A stretch of 64,000 nucleotides of DNA from Telluribacter humicola (lineage in GTDB: Bacteria; Bacteroidota; Bacteroidia; Cytophagales; Spirosomataceae), in NCBI RefSeq assembly GCF_017355935.1, contig NZ_JAFIQT010000006.1, positions 186,001 through 250,000 on the forward strand. Direction: 5' to 3'. The notes below the pieces were generated by a model. That model had not been told where the DNA came from. It did not search any database and worked only from the letters and a program-made list of their open reading frames with translations. The position numbers and the translations under genes were made by a program. Positions 25,693-34,231 of this stretch are shown here, piece after piece. Positions within the stretch are counted from its first letter, which is position 1. Each line of letters begins with the position of its first letter.

Positions 25693-28206
25693 TTATCTGA
25701 ATACGGCGTTACCGAACATCAGCTTACCGTTGTACCAGAACCCACGGAAGAGTGGGTTATCGGTCATAAATATTACCTGGCCCTGACCCATTTCCTGAGC
25801 ACCCAGGATCAGCGTATTCTTTAACTGCTTGCGGGCATTCTGTCCTACAAAGCCTGCCAGATAGGAATTGTCGTTGAGGTAGCCTACGTTCCAGCCGTCG
25901 GTGAGGTAGTCGAGGTTATAGGTATTACGTATTAAACCGTAGTAGCTGTCTCCGTAGCCAAACGACAGCGGGTGCGTAGGGTCCAGTTTTACCCGGAATA
26001 TACTACCCGGAGTTTCGTCACTCACGGCTTCGCGCTCACGATTAGCATATTGTCGCAGCGGATTCTCCCCATCCTTTTTATCATCTGACTTCTTGCGTTT
26101 CAGATTAAAGTCTGGCTTGTCCACAAACGCGTTGATAGCACCTTCCATAGCAATCAGCTTTCCTCCCTGACGTACCCAGTCTTTCAGATCGCTGAGTAGC
26201 TTGTCGTTCAGGATACGACCGTAGTTTCCGGTAGGCAGTATCAGTACATCTATATCCTTAAGAGGAAGGCGGGCCAGTTCGCTACCTTCTACTACTGTAA
26301 GCGGATAGTGGATCTGTTGCTCAAAGAAATGCCAAACTTCACCAAAAGCCATAGCTGATACGGCATCGCCCGCAACGGCTACTACTTTGGGAGCCCGCAT
26401 GGCAGGAACATCATAGGAACCAAAGTCTGATCCCTGGCTCACAAAACCCGTGGCGGCTGGTATAAGCTTCACCTGATACTTATTGGCCGTCTCGGCCAGT
26501 ACACGATCAAAGTTTGCACCCAGAGCTTCATTGCCCTTGCGCGTTATAACCAAGGTACCTGCTTCATACTGTTGACCATTTATCTCAAAGGGTACATTGG
26601 ACGTACGCAAACGTACATCCTGCTTCATGAGTTCTGAAAGGAACTGTAGGTCCGCGAAAGACTTCCAGCGGGCCAGATAGGCGTAGGGAGGAGTAGCCGG
26701 TACCGAGTTCGTCGTTTTGTCAGCGGTATACGCCACTGGTGTCAGGCGATCTTTCAGACCGTAGGCTCTCAGGCCATAGGCGTAGGCAAGTCCCCAACTG
26801 GTAATATCATACGTTACAGAGTCTTCCAGTTCGGGACGTGCTTCAAACAGGATCTTGAGTAGGGTCGACTTAGGCTGGTGAGCACTGATCATAAGATCCT
26901 TACTTTCTAGCTTTACGTTTTCGTCCGATACTGTAGCCAGGTTAGTACCTTTTACAGATAAGTCTTTTCCTACCATTCCGTAGCTGATTCCCTGCTTATC
27001 CAGCAGATCACGCAGCGCGTTCACCCGGCCTTCGTCACCTTTTGTCTTTACCACATAAGTTTTATAAACACCGATCGGGTTGGTGCGAGCCATCTCGTGG
27101 TACTTCACAAATTCACTAACGGTCTTATCGGCGCGGGAAGAGATGGCCTCGAGAGTCGACATACTGGTAGCAAAGTGATGCGCGATACGGTCGGTCAGCG
27201 TCAGAGTATCGGCTTCGTTGGGACGAGCCAGCGCTAAGCCGGCACGGCCGCCGCCGCCCTGCTCGTAGGTCATACCAATGGCACCGTTGTAGGTAGGCCA
27301 GGTGTCGCCGTAGCTGGGGTAAAACAGGTCGTAGTTATTACGGGTAAAGTACAGCCAGCTGTTTTTGTCAAAGTACTTACGGCTGAATTCGCCCAGCGTA
27401 TTGTTGAACTCGCGCTGCCACAGGGTGATATCCTTATGGAAAGGACGTGCCGCCGGGGGAAAGTAGTACGAGCTGCCCGATCCCATTTCATGGAAGTCGG
27501 CGTGCAGGTGGGGCATCCACTGGTTGTACAGCTTTACGCGCTCCTGCGATTCTTTCTGCTGCTGCCAGGCCCAGTCGCGGTTCAGGTCAAAGTAGTAGTG
27601 GTTGTAGCGTCCGCCGGGCCAGGGCTCGTTGTGTTCCCAGGAGAAGGGCGTAGCATCGGCTCCTACGGCCATTACCCGGTTGTACCACTGTGCATACCGC
27701 TCACGACCATCCGGGTTAATACAGGGGTCCAGTATAACAACCGTATTCTTAAGTATTCCCTGCGTAGTAGGGTTGCTCTTGTTCAACAGTTCGTACATGA
27801 CCTGCATCACCGCTTCGGACGATACGGCCTCATTACCGTGTACGTTGTAGCTCATCCAGGCTATGGCAGGTACCGGTCCGGTAGCCTTACCTTCCAGGAG
27901 GCCTATGCTCTTGAGGTTATCGGTACGGATGGTTTCGATGCGGGCTAGATTTTCGGGAGTGGCTACTAACGCTACCAGTAGGGGACGACCTTCATAGGAG
28001 GTACCATAGGGTACTAATTTAACCTGGGTTGGGTTTTTTTCGGCCAGGGTACGTACGTAGTCAACAACCCGATGGTGAAATGTAAACTTACTGCCTAACT
28101 TATACCCCAGGTATTCCTCCGGGGTGGGGTTCTGAGCAACAGCCTCGGTGAAGGCTGAACCCAGTAGGGTTAATAATAGGAAAAAGCTAAGAAAGGGTTG
28201 TTTCAT
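25693..28206 (-). CDS. Secreted M14-family zinc carboxypeptidase with C-terminal GATase-like domain
   Basis: 837 residues with a signal peptide (1-25, ending AVAQ). The M14 catalytic domain (about 30-380) has the zinc set H123 and E126 in NVHGNEAVSS and H239 in LHADFHEMGS, the substrate-binding NPDGRER (164-170) and the catalytic E315 in MTYEQGGGG. All key residues are intact, so a working metallocarboxypeptidase is expected outside the inner membrane. The remaining half (about 560-837) includes a class I amidotransferase-like region, for example DVLILPTGNYGRIL and VRQGGKLIAMEGA, common in large Bacteroidota M14 proteins. A TATTTTTG box on the minus strand at 28239-28246 may be its promoter. 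Peptide substrate unknown. Confidence 0.9.
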   Translation of the reverse strand: MKQPFLSFFLLLTLLGSAFTEAVAQNPTPEEYLGYKLGSKFTFHHRVVDYVRTLAEKNPTQVKLVPYGTSYEGRPLLVALVATPENLARIETIRTDNLKSIGLLEGKATGPVPAIAWMSYNVHGNEAVSSEAVMQVMYELLNKSNPTTQGILKNTVVILDPCINPDGRERYAQWYNRVMAVGADATPFSWEHNEPWPGGRYNHYYFDLNRDWAWQQQKESQERVKLYNQWMPHLHADFHEMGSGSSYYFPPAARPFHKDITLWQREFNNTLGEFSRKYFDKNSWLYFTRNNYDLFYPSYGDTWPTYNGAIGMTYEQGGGGRAGLALARPNEADTLTLTDRIAHHFATSMSTLEAISSRADKTVSEFVKYHEMARTNPIGVYKTYVVKTKGDEGRVNALRDLLDKQGISYGMVGKDLSVKGTNLATVSDENVKLESKDLMISAHQPKSTLLKILFEARPELEDSVTYDITSWGLAYAYGLRAYGLKDRLTPVAYTADKTTNSVPATPPYAYLARWKSFADLQFLSELMKQDVRLRTSNVPFEINGQQYEAGTLVITRKGNEALGANFDRVLAETANKYQVKLIPAATGFVSQGSDFGSYDVPAMRAPKVVAVAGDAVSAMAFGEVWHFFEQQIHYPLTVVEGSELARLPLKDIDVLILPTGNYGRILNDKLLSDLKDWVRQGGKLIAMEGAINAFVDKPDFNLKRKKSDDKKDGENPLRQYANREREAVSDETPGSIFRVKLDPTHPLSFGYGDSYYGLIRNTYNLDYLTDGWNVGYLNDNSYLAGFVGQNARKQLKNTLILGAQEMGQGQVIFMTDNPLFRGFWYNGKLMFGNAVFR

Positions 28207-28366
28207 GTGTTAATTATATGAAGTGACATTTGAATTTTCAAAAATACAAAAAAGTAGGTCAGAGTGGGATAGGTGGCTTTTATAACCACCCAAAAAAAGT
28301 TTAGATGACAAATATCTGAGATTGAGGTTAAAGGGTAAAAGTTGTATTTATTTTTTAGAATAGGGC

Positions 28367-28397
28367 TTGCATTTAAAAAATCAACCCTACATATTTG
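28367..28397 (+). promoter_or_regulatory. Promoter of tRNA-Glu cassette 1
   Basis: TTG at 28367-28369 and TATTTG at 28392-28397, separated by 22 bases. The same two blocks with the same 22-base spacing precede the other two tRNA-Glu copies, although the spacer sequence differs, which supports a functional -33/-7 pair. Confidence 0.6.
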
Positions 28398-28473
28398 CAC
28401 CACGTTTTCAGGCAAACGAAAACGAAACCAACTAAGGAGTGCCCTTCAAGGCAAACGAAGTAGGAGACCAGTC

Positions 28474-28545
28474 GGCCCATTCGTCTAGCGGTTAGGACAC
28501 GACCCTTTCACGGTTGAAACAGGGGTTCGATTCCCCTATGGGTCA
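28474..28545 (+). tRNA. tRNA-Glu (anticodon TTC), copy 1
   Basis: A full cloverleaf can be drawn: acceptor GGCCCAT with ATGGGTC (one G-U pair), D arm GTCT/GGAC, anticodon stem CGACC/GGTTG with loop CTTTCAC giving anticodon TTC, and T arm AGGGG/CCCCT with loop TTCGATT. The discriminator is A at 28545. CCA is not encoded. Identical to copies at 28871 and 29795. Confidence 0.97.
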
Positions 28546-28546
28546 C

Positions 28547-28580
28547 AAAGCCCCGCAGCAATGCGGGGCTTTGTGTTTTT
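28547..28580 (+). terminator. Terminator after tRNA-Glu copy 1
   Basis: Ten-base stem AAAGCCCCGC (28547-28556) and GCGGGGCTTT (28563-28572), then TGTGTTTTT. It begins one base after the tRNA end region. Confidence 0.9.
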
Positions 28581-28764
28581 AGGGCAAGTTCTTCACACCA
28601 GGCTATTGCCGTAGTATTTCAACGAAACAGATTAATTTCTGATTGTGCAGGAGGAGCCAAGTTGGCAGTACCAGTTGGTGTTATATTTAATGCTACTTTA
28701 AGGTACTTATCTTGTTAGGTTGTAATGAATTTGATATAGCTAAAAATTAAATTTACTGGTTCAC

Positions 28765-28795
28765 TTGCATAATAATGACAGCTCCTGCATATTTG
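28765..28795 (+). promoter_or_regulatory. Promoter of tRNA-Glu cassette 2
   Basis: TTG at 28765-28767 and TATTTG at 28790-28795 with a 22-base spacer, matching cassettes 1 and 3. Confidence 0.6.
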
Positions 28796-28870
28796 CACCT
28801 CGTTTTCGGGAAAAGAGAACGAAACCAACTAAGGAGTGCCCTTCAAGGCAAACGAAGTAGGAGACCAGTC

Positions 28871-28942
28871 GGCCCATTCGTCTAGCGGTTAGGACACGAC
28901 CCTTTCACGGTTGAAACAGGGGTTCGATTCCCCTATGGGTCA
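28871..28942 (+). tRNA. tRNA-Glu (anticodon TTC), copy 2
   Basis: Identical in all 72 bases to copy 1, with the same cloverleaf and TTC anticodon. Confidence 0.97.
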
Positions 28943-28944
28943 CG

Positions 28945-28978
28945 AAGCCCCGCAGCAATGCGGGGCTTTTGTGTTTTT
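28945..28978 (+). terminator. Terminator after tRNA-Glu copy 2
   Basis: Stem AAGCCCCGC (28945-28953) and GCGGGGCTT (28960-28968) followed by TTGTGTTTTT. Confidence 0.9.
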
Positions 28979-29015
28979 AGGCTATGTACTTTGCAACTAC
29001 TCGAGCCCGGTCTAT

Positions 29016-29450
29016 TTATCCTTGTAGATTACTACTGGTACTTCTGAAGTACGATTCAAGATTTTCGTGATTTATAAGGGCTTCCAGATCAGGTGTTGAA
29101 AGAGGCTTATTAATAAAAGCAATGACGTAGGGAGGAATAGTTGATTTAACTTCTTCGCTGGGTATAAGAGAGGATAAGATACAGACAGTTGTAGTCGGGA
29201 AGCGGGGCAAAAAGTGCTGAGTAAACAGATCCAGAAATTTCCAGCCGTTCATAAAGGGCATATTAAGATCCAGAAAAATCATGTCCGGTGCCGCATCAGT
29301 GAGGGAAGGAAGTTGCTCCAGATAGCTGATGGCCTGATGACTGTAGGTGAAGGATAGTACATTCTTTGCAAAACCAGATTTAATAATCCGATGCTTGGTC
29401 ACAAAGATGGAGGTCTCATCATCATCAATCACCAGTACGTTATTGAGCAT
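29016..29450 (-). CDS. Single-domain response regulator (CheY-like)
   Basis: 144 residues consisting of one receiver domain only. The acidic pocket D9-D10-D11, phosphoacceptor D61 in MIFLDLNMPFMNGW and K115 in FINKPLS are present, so it should accept phosphate. There is no output domain, so it probably acts by protein contact, as CheY or Spo0F types do. No kinase gene is adjacent. It is encoded on the minus strand between tRNA-Glu copies 2 and 3, and its 3-prime end faces the terminator of copy 2. The sequence NMPFMNGWKFL is typical of the small Cytophagales regulators annotated only by receiver similarity. Confidence 0.9.
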   Translation of the reverse strand: MLNNVLVIDDDETSIFVTKHRIIKSGFAKNVLSFTYSHQAISYLEQLPSLTDAAPDMIFLDLNMPFMNGWKFLDLFTQHFLPRFPTTTVCILSSLIPSEEVKSTIPPYVIAFINKPLSTPDLEALINHENLESYFRSTSSNLQG

Positions 29451-29689
29451 TAGGTAGACTTATTGGTGGTAGTTGTGTTGTGTAATAGTCAATGTATAAG
29501 CAAATAGCAGGCCGTTATCTACTGCTCAGGTGTATTTTTGCTAGAAGCTAAATACGTTATGGTCTTTCAGATAAAAAATGAAAATATTTAGTACTTATTT
29601 TAACGATAAATGAGCCTTGGCTATCAGAGTAGTAGATGTTGATAAAAGTACTAAGTATACATATTGTGTAAAAAGTGAGGGGGCAACTG

Positions 29690-29720
29690 TTGCATATTAA
29701 AAAATAACCCGACATATTTG
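29690..29720 (+). promoter_or_regulatory. Promoter of tRNA-Glu cassette 3
   Basis: TTG at 29690-29692 and TATTTG at 29715-29720 with a 22-base spacer, as in cassettes 1 and 2. Confidence 0.6.
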
Positions 29721-29794
29721 CACCTCGTTTCTGGGAAAGGAAACGAAACCAACTAAGGAGTGCCCTTCAAGGCAAACGAAGTAGGAGACCAGTC

Positions 29795-29866
29795 GGCCCA
29801 TTCGTCTAGCGGTTAGGACACGACCCTTTCACGGTTGAAACAGGGGTTCGATTCCCCTATGGGTCA
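29795..29866 (+). tRNA. tRNA-Glu (anticodon TTC), copy 3
   Basis: Identical in all 72 bases to copies 1 and 2. Confidence 0.97.
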
Positions 29867-29868
29867 CG

Positions 29869-29903
29869 AAGCCCCGCAGCAATGCGGGGCTTTTGTGTTT
29901 TTA
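29869..29903 (+). terminator. Terminator after tRNA-Glu copy 3
   Basis: Stem AAGCCCCGC (29869-29877) and GCGGGGCTT (29884-29892) followed by TTGTGTTTTT. Confidence 0.9.
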
Positions 29904-30054
29904 TTGTTGCCTTCTTTACCTCTCTCTGATTCAGTTACTTTTGCCCATATTTACTTCTCAAAAGTAACCGTAGTACCTAATGTTAGCATATTTACTCTAA
30001 ACAAAAGTCGGCAGGAGCGGTTAATAAATGCTGGCATGACTAAACGGTAGCTTA

Positions 30055-30285
30055 ATGAAATTCCTGACCACAAAAGGTAAAATCATTACGGGAGACTCCC
30101 CACAAGAGATTCTTGAAAATCTGAAAAACTCATCTCCCTACGACCGGAAGAAAAAGATGGAGAAGTACCTCGAAACTCTTTCCAGCCGGATAAGGCTGTA
30201 TGACCGGGCCGAAATAAAGGGGTATGGCCATGTAGAGATTCTGATGCAACTTGAGGAGGTAGGTTTTCTTTTAAGACTCGAGTAA
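30055..30285 (+). CDS. Small hypothetical protein, 76 residues
   Basis: Not recognised. It begins MKFLTTKGKIITGDSPQEIL and is mostly helical and charged (KKKMEKYLETLSSRIRLYDR), with no signal peptide or membrane helix, so it is probably cytosolic. The coding pattern looks real: a clean ATG, balanced codon use, and a stop 15 bases before the end of the convergent SDR gene. No operon partner; it lies 188 bases after the third tRNA-Glu, a common place for accessory genes. Confidence 0.6.
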   Translation: MKFLTTKGKIITGDSPQEILENLKNSSPYDRKKKMEKYLETLSSRIRLYDRAEIKGYGHVEILMQLEEVGFLLRLE

Positions 30286-30300
30286 CGGAGTCTGTCTGCT

Positions 30301-31038
30301 TTATCTGTTATTTATTCTGTTAAAAGCCTCATCTAATTCTGCCCGGGAAGCCTTGCGAACCATTTCAGAAGTTCCATAGCCGATCTCGAGTTCACCGGCC
30401 TGCAGGCGCTGGATCACCGCATCGGCAAAATCATCCAGAGGTGCTCCAAAGGTATGTAGTCCCGGCCCTCCCAGGTCCGTATTAACGGCCGGTGGCGCTA
30501 TCTCTACTACTTTAATACCGGTTGGCTGTAACTGATGTCGTAAGGAAAGGGTGAAGGAGTGAAGAGCAGCTTTGGTAGCACTGTATATAGGAGCAAAGGC
30601 CGCCGGTGCAAAAGCAAGGCCGGAGGTAATGTTAATGATTACCGGATTAGGCTGCTTACGCAGTAGAGGAATAAACAATAAGGACAAATGAATAGGCGCT
30701 TCCAGATTGATCGCAATCTCCTGCTGGTGCTTAGCCCACTCTTCCTGCGTATCGGTCAGTTGTGTACGTTTTTGAATACCTGCATTGTTAATGACCACAT
30801 TCAGTTTGGGGAATGCCTGCGAAACCCAGCTTATAAGACTTATACGTTCAGATTCCTGGGCGACATCGCACACCCGGATGTGTAAACCAGGATGCTTTTG
30901 CTGAGCCTCATTGAGTTTATCCTCCCGGCGGCCACATATGATGACCTCACTACCTGCTTTTAATAATCGTTCAGCTAGTGCCAGTCCAATACCCGAAGCC
31001 CCTCCTGTAATCAAAATAGTATTTCCTGCCAGATTCAT
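30301..31038 (-). CDS. Short-chain dehydrogenase/reductase, DltE-like
   Basis: 245 residues, classical SDR length. The Rossmann motif TGGASGIG is at 11-18, NNAG at 84-87, and the catalytic set S139, Y152 and K156 (YSATK) is complete. The closest general class is the DltE-like/UcpA-like group of oxidoreductases (phrases TQEEWAKHQQEIAINLEAPIHL and PPAVNTDLGG). It uses NAD(P)H in the cytosol; the alcohol or ketone substrate cannot be deduced. It stands alone, convergent with the small gene at 30055. Confidence 0.9.
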   Translation of the reverse strand: MNLAGNTILITGGASGIGLALAERLLKAGSEVIICGRREDKLNEAQQKHPGLHIRVCDVAQESERISLISWVSQAFPKLNVVINNAGIQKRTQLTDTQEEWAKHQQEIAINLEAPIHLSLLFIPLLRKQPNPVIINITSGLAFAPAAFAPIYSATKAALHSFTLSLRHQLQPTGIKVVEIAPPAVNTDLGGPGLHTFGAPLDDFADAVIQRLQAGELEIGYGTSEMVRKASRAELDEAFNRINNR

Positions 31039-31266
31039 TATGTATAAGGTTTGTTCTAGGGGTAAACCACTAACTTATCCGAAATGATTGGAGCTAGTTT
31101 GATTTTCTGCTTCGGGGTCATACAGCAGGGGCAGGTACAATGTACTGGCTATCAGATTGTGCCGGATTACGTTCAATAAATTTGTGTAGGAATCAGAGAA
31201 AGGGCTTTTTCTTTTGCCGACCTTTTTGAGATATTTGTCACTGTTCACTTCAATCAATTCATCCAC

Positions 31267-31485
31267 ATGGGGCCTTTTTCAGAAAGACAGATAATGCTTG
31301 ACAACAAGCGGTACGATCTGCACGGATTACAGTTAGCGTACAGAAAAGCGCTGGAAAGTGGTACCTCACAGGAGGATATTGAGCAACTGCACCGTCGGAT
31401 TATCTCACTTAAAGAGGAGATCAACTCATTGATAGTCGTGATCGACTTTCCCGGTCTGAACCGTACCCATTTCTCTGATAATTGA
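31267..31485 (+). CDS. Small hypothetical protein, 72 residues
   Basis: Not recognised. Residues 10-58 form a charged helical segment (LAYRKALESGTSQEDIEQLHRRIISLKEEI) that could be a short coiled coil. The start could also be the internal Met at residue 10 (31294). Two overlapping minus-strand frames exist in the same place (31075-31266 and 31254-31499), but this frame has the more protein-like composition. No signal peptide. Context gives no function. Confidence 0.5.
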   Translation: MGPFSERQIMLDNKRYDLHGLQLAYRKALESGTSQEDIEQLHRRIISLKEEINSLIVVIDFPGLNRTHFSDN

Positions 31486-31587
31486 TTAAGTACTCTCAAA
31501 GCAAGCCTAGAGCCTGACTACTTTTACTTCCTGGCAATTATATAATCGAAGATTAGTCGGTAGGTGTCGCCTGCCCGCAAAGTCTTT

Positions 31588-33591
31588 TTACTTCCAGAAT
31601 GGGAGATCATCCTGAATAACTTTTACCTGTTTGTTAAGGCTTCCACCAGCTTTTCTCCACTTATCATAAAACTGATCACCTTCGGGCTTCTCTAGCGGCA
31701 CAGTGATGGCTTCCGAGGGAAGTGGTTCAGGAGCTTTTTCAATCAATTCTTTTCGTAAGTAGTATAGGCCTGGGGCCAGGTCTTGGATATGATTACGACC
31801 GATATCCCCGTAGCTGAATGCCATGGCTAAGTGCAGGATATTGCCACCTCTGCGGAAGAAGCTACCACCGTAATTAGTAAGTATATCAGGATTAAGAGGC
31901 TGACCCGCTTCATGTCCACCTTGTACGGATAAATCGTGGGGGTCAAATTCAATACTATTTATAGCCCCCGGAAAGGTACCGGAATTGACATCGGTAGCCA
32001 TCAGCTTCCTGTCCAGCGAAACACTTTCCCCTTCACTGCTGTAGATGACATCACAGCCTTCGAATATGGACTTCAGGTTATAGCTCATGTACCAGGCAGA
32101 CTGCTCTCCCCCGGCATCGGCATAGAAGCCTGCTACTTTGAGCTTGCCGTTGCTGCCGGACTTTACAGCATCCCTGAAGTTGAAGTGAAACTCTCTCAAG
32201 CCTTTTGTAATGAACTGGTACCAGGCCCTGCCTTCGCTGGTTTGGGTCCAAAGGTTACGGGTATTCCAGGGAAAATCTGATGTTGCAGGTACCGGGGGGG
32301 CAACGTCAACTAGCCCTTTAACTCGTGCAAATTCCTTCCAGGCCGTTCTATTAGCCTCCGAATAGCCGGTTAACTCTGTCCAGCGCCACGGATTGGATTG
32401 TGTAATACCGGGTGCGAAATACTCTTCGGTATCACCATAGGCCATGCTGATGTATACCAGGTCATCGGCGTAGGGAGCCAACACCTGACTCATGTGCCTG
32501 ATGGCCCGCTGTAGCTTTTCGCGACCCGGCTGGGAGTACAGGTCTGGCTGGCAAAGGTTATGTTCGAACGAGAAGGGAGTACCCAGCATACCACGGGTCC
32601 ATTCAGACTCAGAAAGGAAATTATCATTCTGCAGGCGGAACGGCCAGAAGCAGATAGCAAACTTCATGTTATTAGCCTTGCACCAGTTCAGAGCAGCCAG
32701 CAGAGCCTTGTCATTAAATTGCCCTTCTCTGGGTTCATAATCGTACCAGCGTACCAATAGCCTAAGTCCATCCAACGCCTGGAAAGACTGTCCCTGGTGG
32801 GTCAGGCTGTTAAACATCTCCGCCCGCTTTCGCCAGGGCTCAGCGATACCCGTTTCGTCCTGACGGTCAAATCCCCAAGCTGTAGTATTCATCAGGATAA
32901 GACGGCCGGTATGGTTGTTCAAACCGGTATTCTTCTGCTCAGTAGTTTGACCCGTAATCATTACCCTCTGCTGTACCTGGCAGCCAGGATTATCTCTGGG
33001 AGTAATCTGTAGAGTAGCTGGTCCGGCGGTGGCGGGCAGTTTGGGAAGACGGATAGGTTTATTACCCCTGTACCTGACGTTATTCCAGGTCCACTCATTA
33101 TCTCCCTGTGCCAGTACAATATCGTATCGGGCTTTGGCTGACACTCCTTGTTCTAAATCTATTTCAAGTGTTTGATCAGGTTGCCGATAGCCGCGCAGGT
33201 ACAGCGTACAGTTGGGAGGAGGAGGTAAGTGTGCGGTCGACTGCAGTACTACCATGGTACTGGCATAGCAGCCAGGTTTTCCTACTGATATGAGCTTCAG
33301 GGTAGCTGTACCGGCTGTATTTATATTGGGGATACTGAATCTCCGATGGGATTGGTGGTGCAGGTTTTTCCAGGTCCAGCTAACTTCGCCCTGGCTTAGC
33401 TCCACGTCAAAAGGGATGAGTCCTCCTTCGGAGGCATGTATATCCAGTTCAAGATTATGGGCCTTTTGTTCATATGCTTTAATCACCAAGTCACAGTTTG
33501 ACAAGGTATCAGGTAGAGTACTTACCGTTTGGGCCAGTGTACTGTACCCAAAAAGCAGACTGGTGAGCAAAAGTAGAAGTTTAGTACCCAT
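31588..33591 (-). CDS. Secreted protein: two Cys-bounded beta modules plus GH42-like TIM barrel
   Basis: 667 residues, signal peptide 1-20 (ending STLA). Residues 33-108 and 128-204 are two copies of a module that starts C-[DT]-L and ends [KN]-P-G-C, with a shared YxQ near the start and a conserved P-F-D/Y-D and QG in the middle. The same module occurs once in the protein at 35832. Residues 228-640 look like a beta-galactosidase-type TIM barrel: RLLVRWYDYEPREGQFND, KFAICFWPF and DDLVYISMAYGDTEEYF resemble GH42-like enzymes. I cannot fix the acid/base and nucleophile, so enzymatic activity is not certain. The product is probably extracellular or outer-membrane associated. Confidence 0.7.
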   Translation of the reverse strand: MGTKLLLLLTSLLFGYSTLAQTVSTLPDTLSNCDLVIKAYEQKAHNLELDIHASEGGLIPFDVELSQGEVSWTWKNLHHQSHRRFSIPNINTAGTATLKLISVGKPGCYASTMVVLQSTAHLPPPPNCTLYLRGYRQPDQTLEIDLEQGVSAKARYDIVLAQGDNEWTWNNVRYRGNKPIRLPKLPATAGPATLQITPRDNPGCQVQQRVMITGQTTEQKNTGLNNHTGRLILMNTTAWGFDRQDETGIAEPWRKRAEMFNSLTHQGQSFQALDGLRLLVRWYDYEPREGQFNDKALLAALNWCKANNMKFAICFWPFRLQNDNFLSESEWTRGMLGTPFSFEHNLCQPDLYSQPGREKLQRAIRHMSQVLAPYADDLVYISMAYGDTEEYFAPGITQSNPWRWTELTGYSEANRTAWKEFARVKGLVDVAPPVPATSDFPWNTRNLWTQTSEGRAWYQFITKGLREFHFNFRDAVKSGSNGKLKVAGFYADAGGEQSAWYMSYNLKSIFEGCDVIYSSEGESVSLDRKLMATDVNSGTFPGAINSIEFDPHDLSVQGGHEAGQPLNPDILTNYGGSFFRRGGNILHLAMAFSYGDIGRNHIQDLAPGLYYLRKELIEKAPEPLPSEAITVPLEKPEGDQFYDKWRKAGGSLNKQVKVIQDDLPFWK

Positions 33592-33825
33592 GCAGATTTT
33601 TAGAGTAAAAGCTAACGTCCCTGGTGCATTACTCGTCCGATTTTGGTTCTCATATTATCCTATGCACTTACCATTCATCAAAGCAGACATCCGTCTATAA
33701 AAACTTTTATTCCTTTCAACTAGTGGCTGAGTCTATTATATGAACAAAAAGGAGGAAGCTACGGTGGATACTGGTAATGAATACCAATTATAGTGCCCAG
33801 GTTGTGATACTCCTATTAATAAGCC

Positions 33826-34209
33826 ATGAAAAATAGTAAAAGAGTAGAACTAGCCGAATTTGCTGATTTGGCTACCGGAATTTCTCGTTTCCGGGAAGCA
33901 CCCCGTGCCATGCTGCTAAGTAGAGCCCCCACATTAATAAGCATTCATCCGACTATATTTCCGGAATCGCTCAGGCCGGAGTGGGAGCTAATACTTGGTA
34001 AGCTTACGCAACAGGAGGCAAGATTTAGTACCTTTGAGGATAGGATGCTTGACAAAATGGTACACTCAATTCTGACTATGTCAGATCTTGAATGCCGTAT
34101 GATTGTAAAGCAGATCCTTGATGTATACGAGCATTTACAGGAAAGAAAGCTATTACCCGTTATGTTCACCATACGCCGACGGCGTTACTCTTTTATAAAA
34201 ATGGACTAG
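33826..34209 (+). CDS. Hypothetical protein, 127 residues
   Basis: Not recognised. No signal peptide or membrane helix. Composition is mixed: an Arg/Leu-rich middle (SRAPTLISIHP), then helical sequence (DRMLDKMVHSILTMSDLECRMIVKQILDVYEHLQERK) and a basic C-terminus with RRRR-like RRRRYSF. The gene is followed 22 bases later by another small gene on the same strand, suggesting a two-gene unit. The basic end could contact nucleic acid, which is inference only. Confidence 0.55.
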   Translation: MKNSKRVELAEFADLATGISRFREAPRAMLLSRAPTLISIHPTIFPESLRPEWELILGKLTQQEARFSTFEDRMLDKMVHSILTMSDLECRMIVKQILDVYEHLQERKLLPVMFTIRRRRYSFIKMD

Positions 34210-34231
34210 GTCCAACAGGTTGGAATAGCAT

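Larger units (their letters stand above)
28390..28582 (+). repeat. tRNA-Glu cassette, copy 1 of 3
   Basis: Repeated unit made of the -7 box, a 5-prime leader of about 70 bases with hairpin arms CGTTTTC (28403-28409) and GAAAACG (28418-28424), the tRNA and a terminator. From 28422 to the end of the tRNA it is identical to copies 2 and 3. Confidence 0.9.
28788..28980 (+). repeat. tRNA-Glu cassette, copy 2 of 3
   Basis: Same order as copy 1. The leader hairpin arms are CGTTTTC (28801-28807) and GAGAACG (28815-28821); the change to G gives a T-G pair, so pairing is kept. About 205 unrelated bases separate it from copy 1. Confidence 0.9.
29713..29903 (+). repeat. tRNA-Glu cassette, copy 3 of 3
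   Basis: Same order as copies 1 and 2. Both hairpin arms are one base shorter: CGTTTC (29726-29731) and GAAACG (29740-29745), so pairing is again preserved. Confidence 0.9.

Noticed and set aside
28203-28415. Minus-strand frame of 70 residues before the first tRNA-Glu
   Set aside because: It overlaps the M14 promoter region and the tRNA promoter and has the composition of noncoding A+T-rich DNA.
29835-30050. Open frame starting inside tRNA-Glu copy 3 (71 residues)
   Set aside because: It translates the tRNA 3-prime part and the terminator; same-type frames commonly arise by chance.
31075-31499. Two minus-strand frames opposite the small gene at 31267
   Set aside because: Poor composition, no homology, and they overlap each other and the better plus-strand frame.
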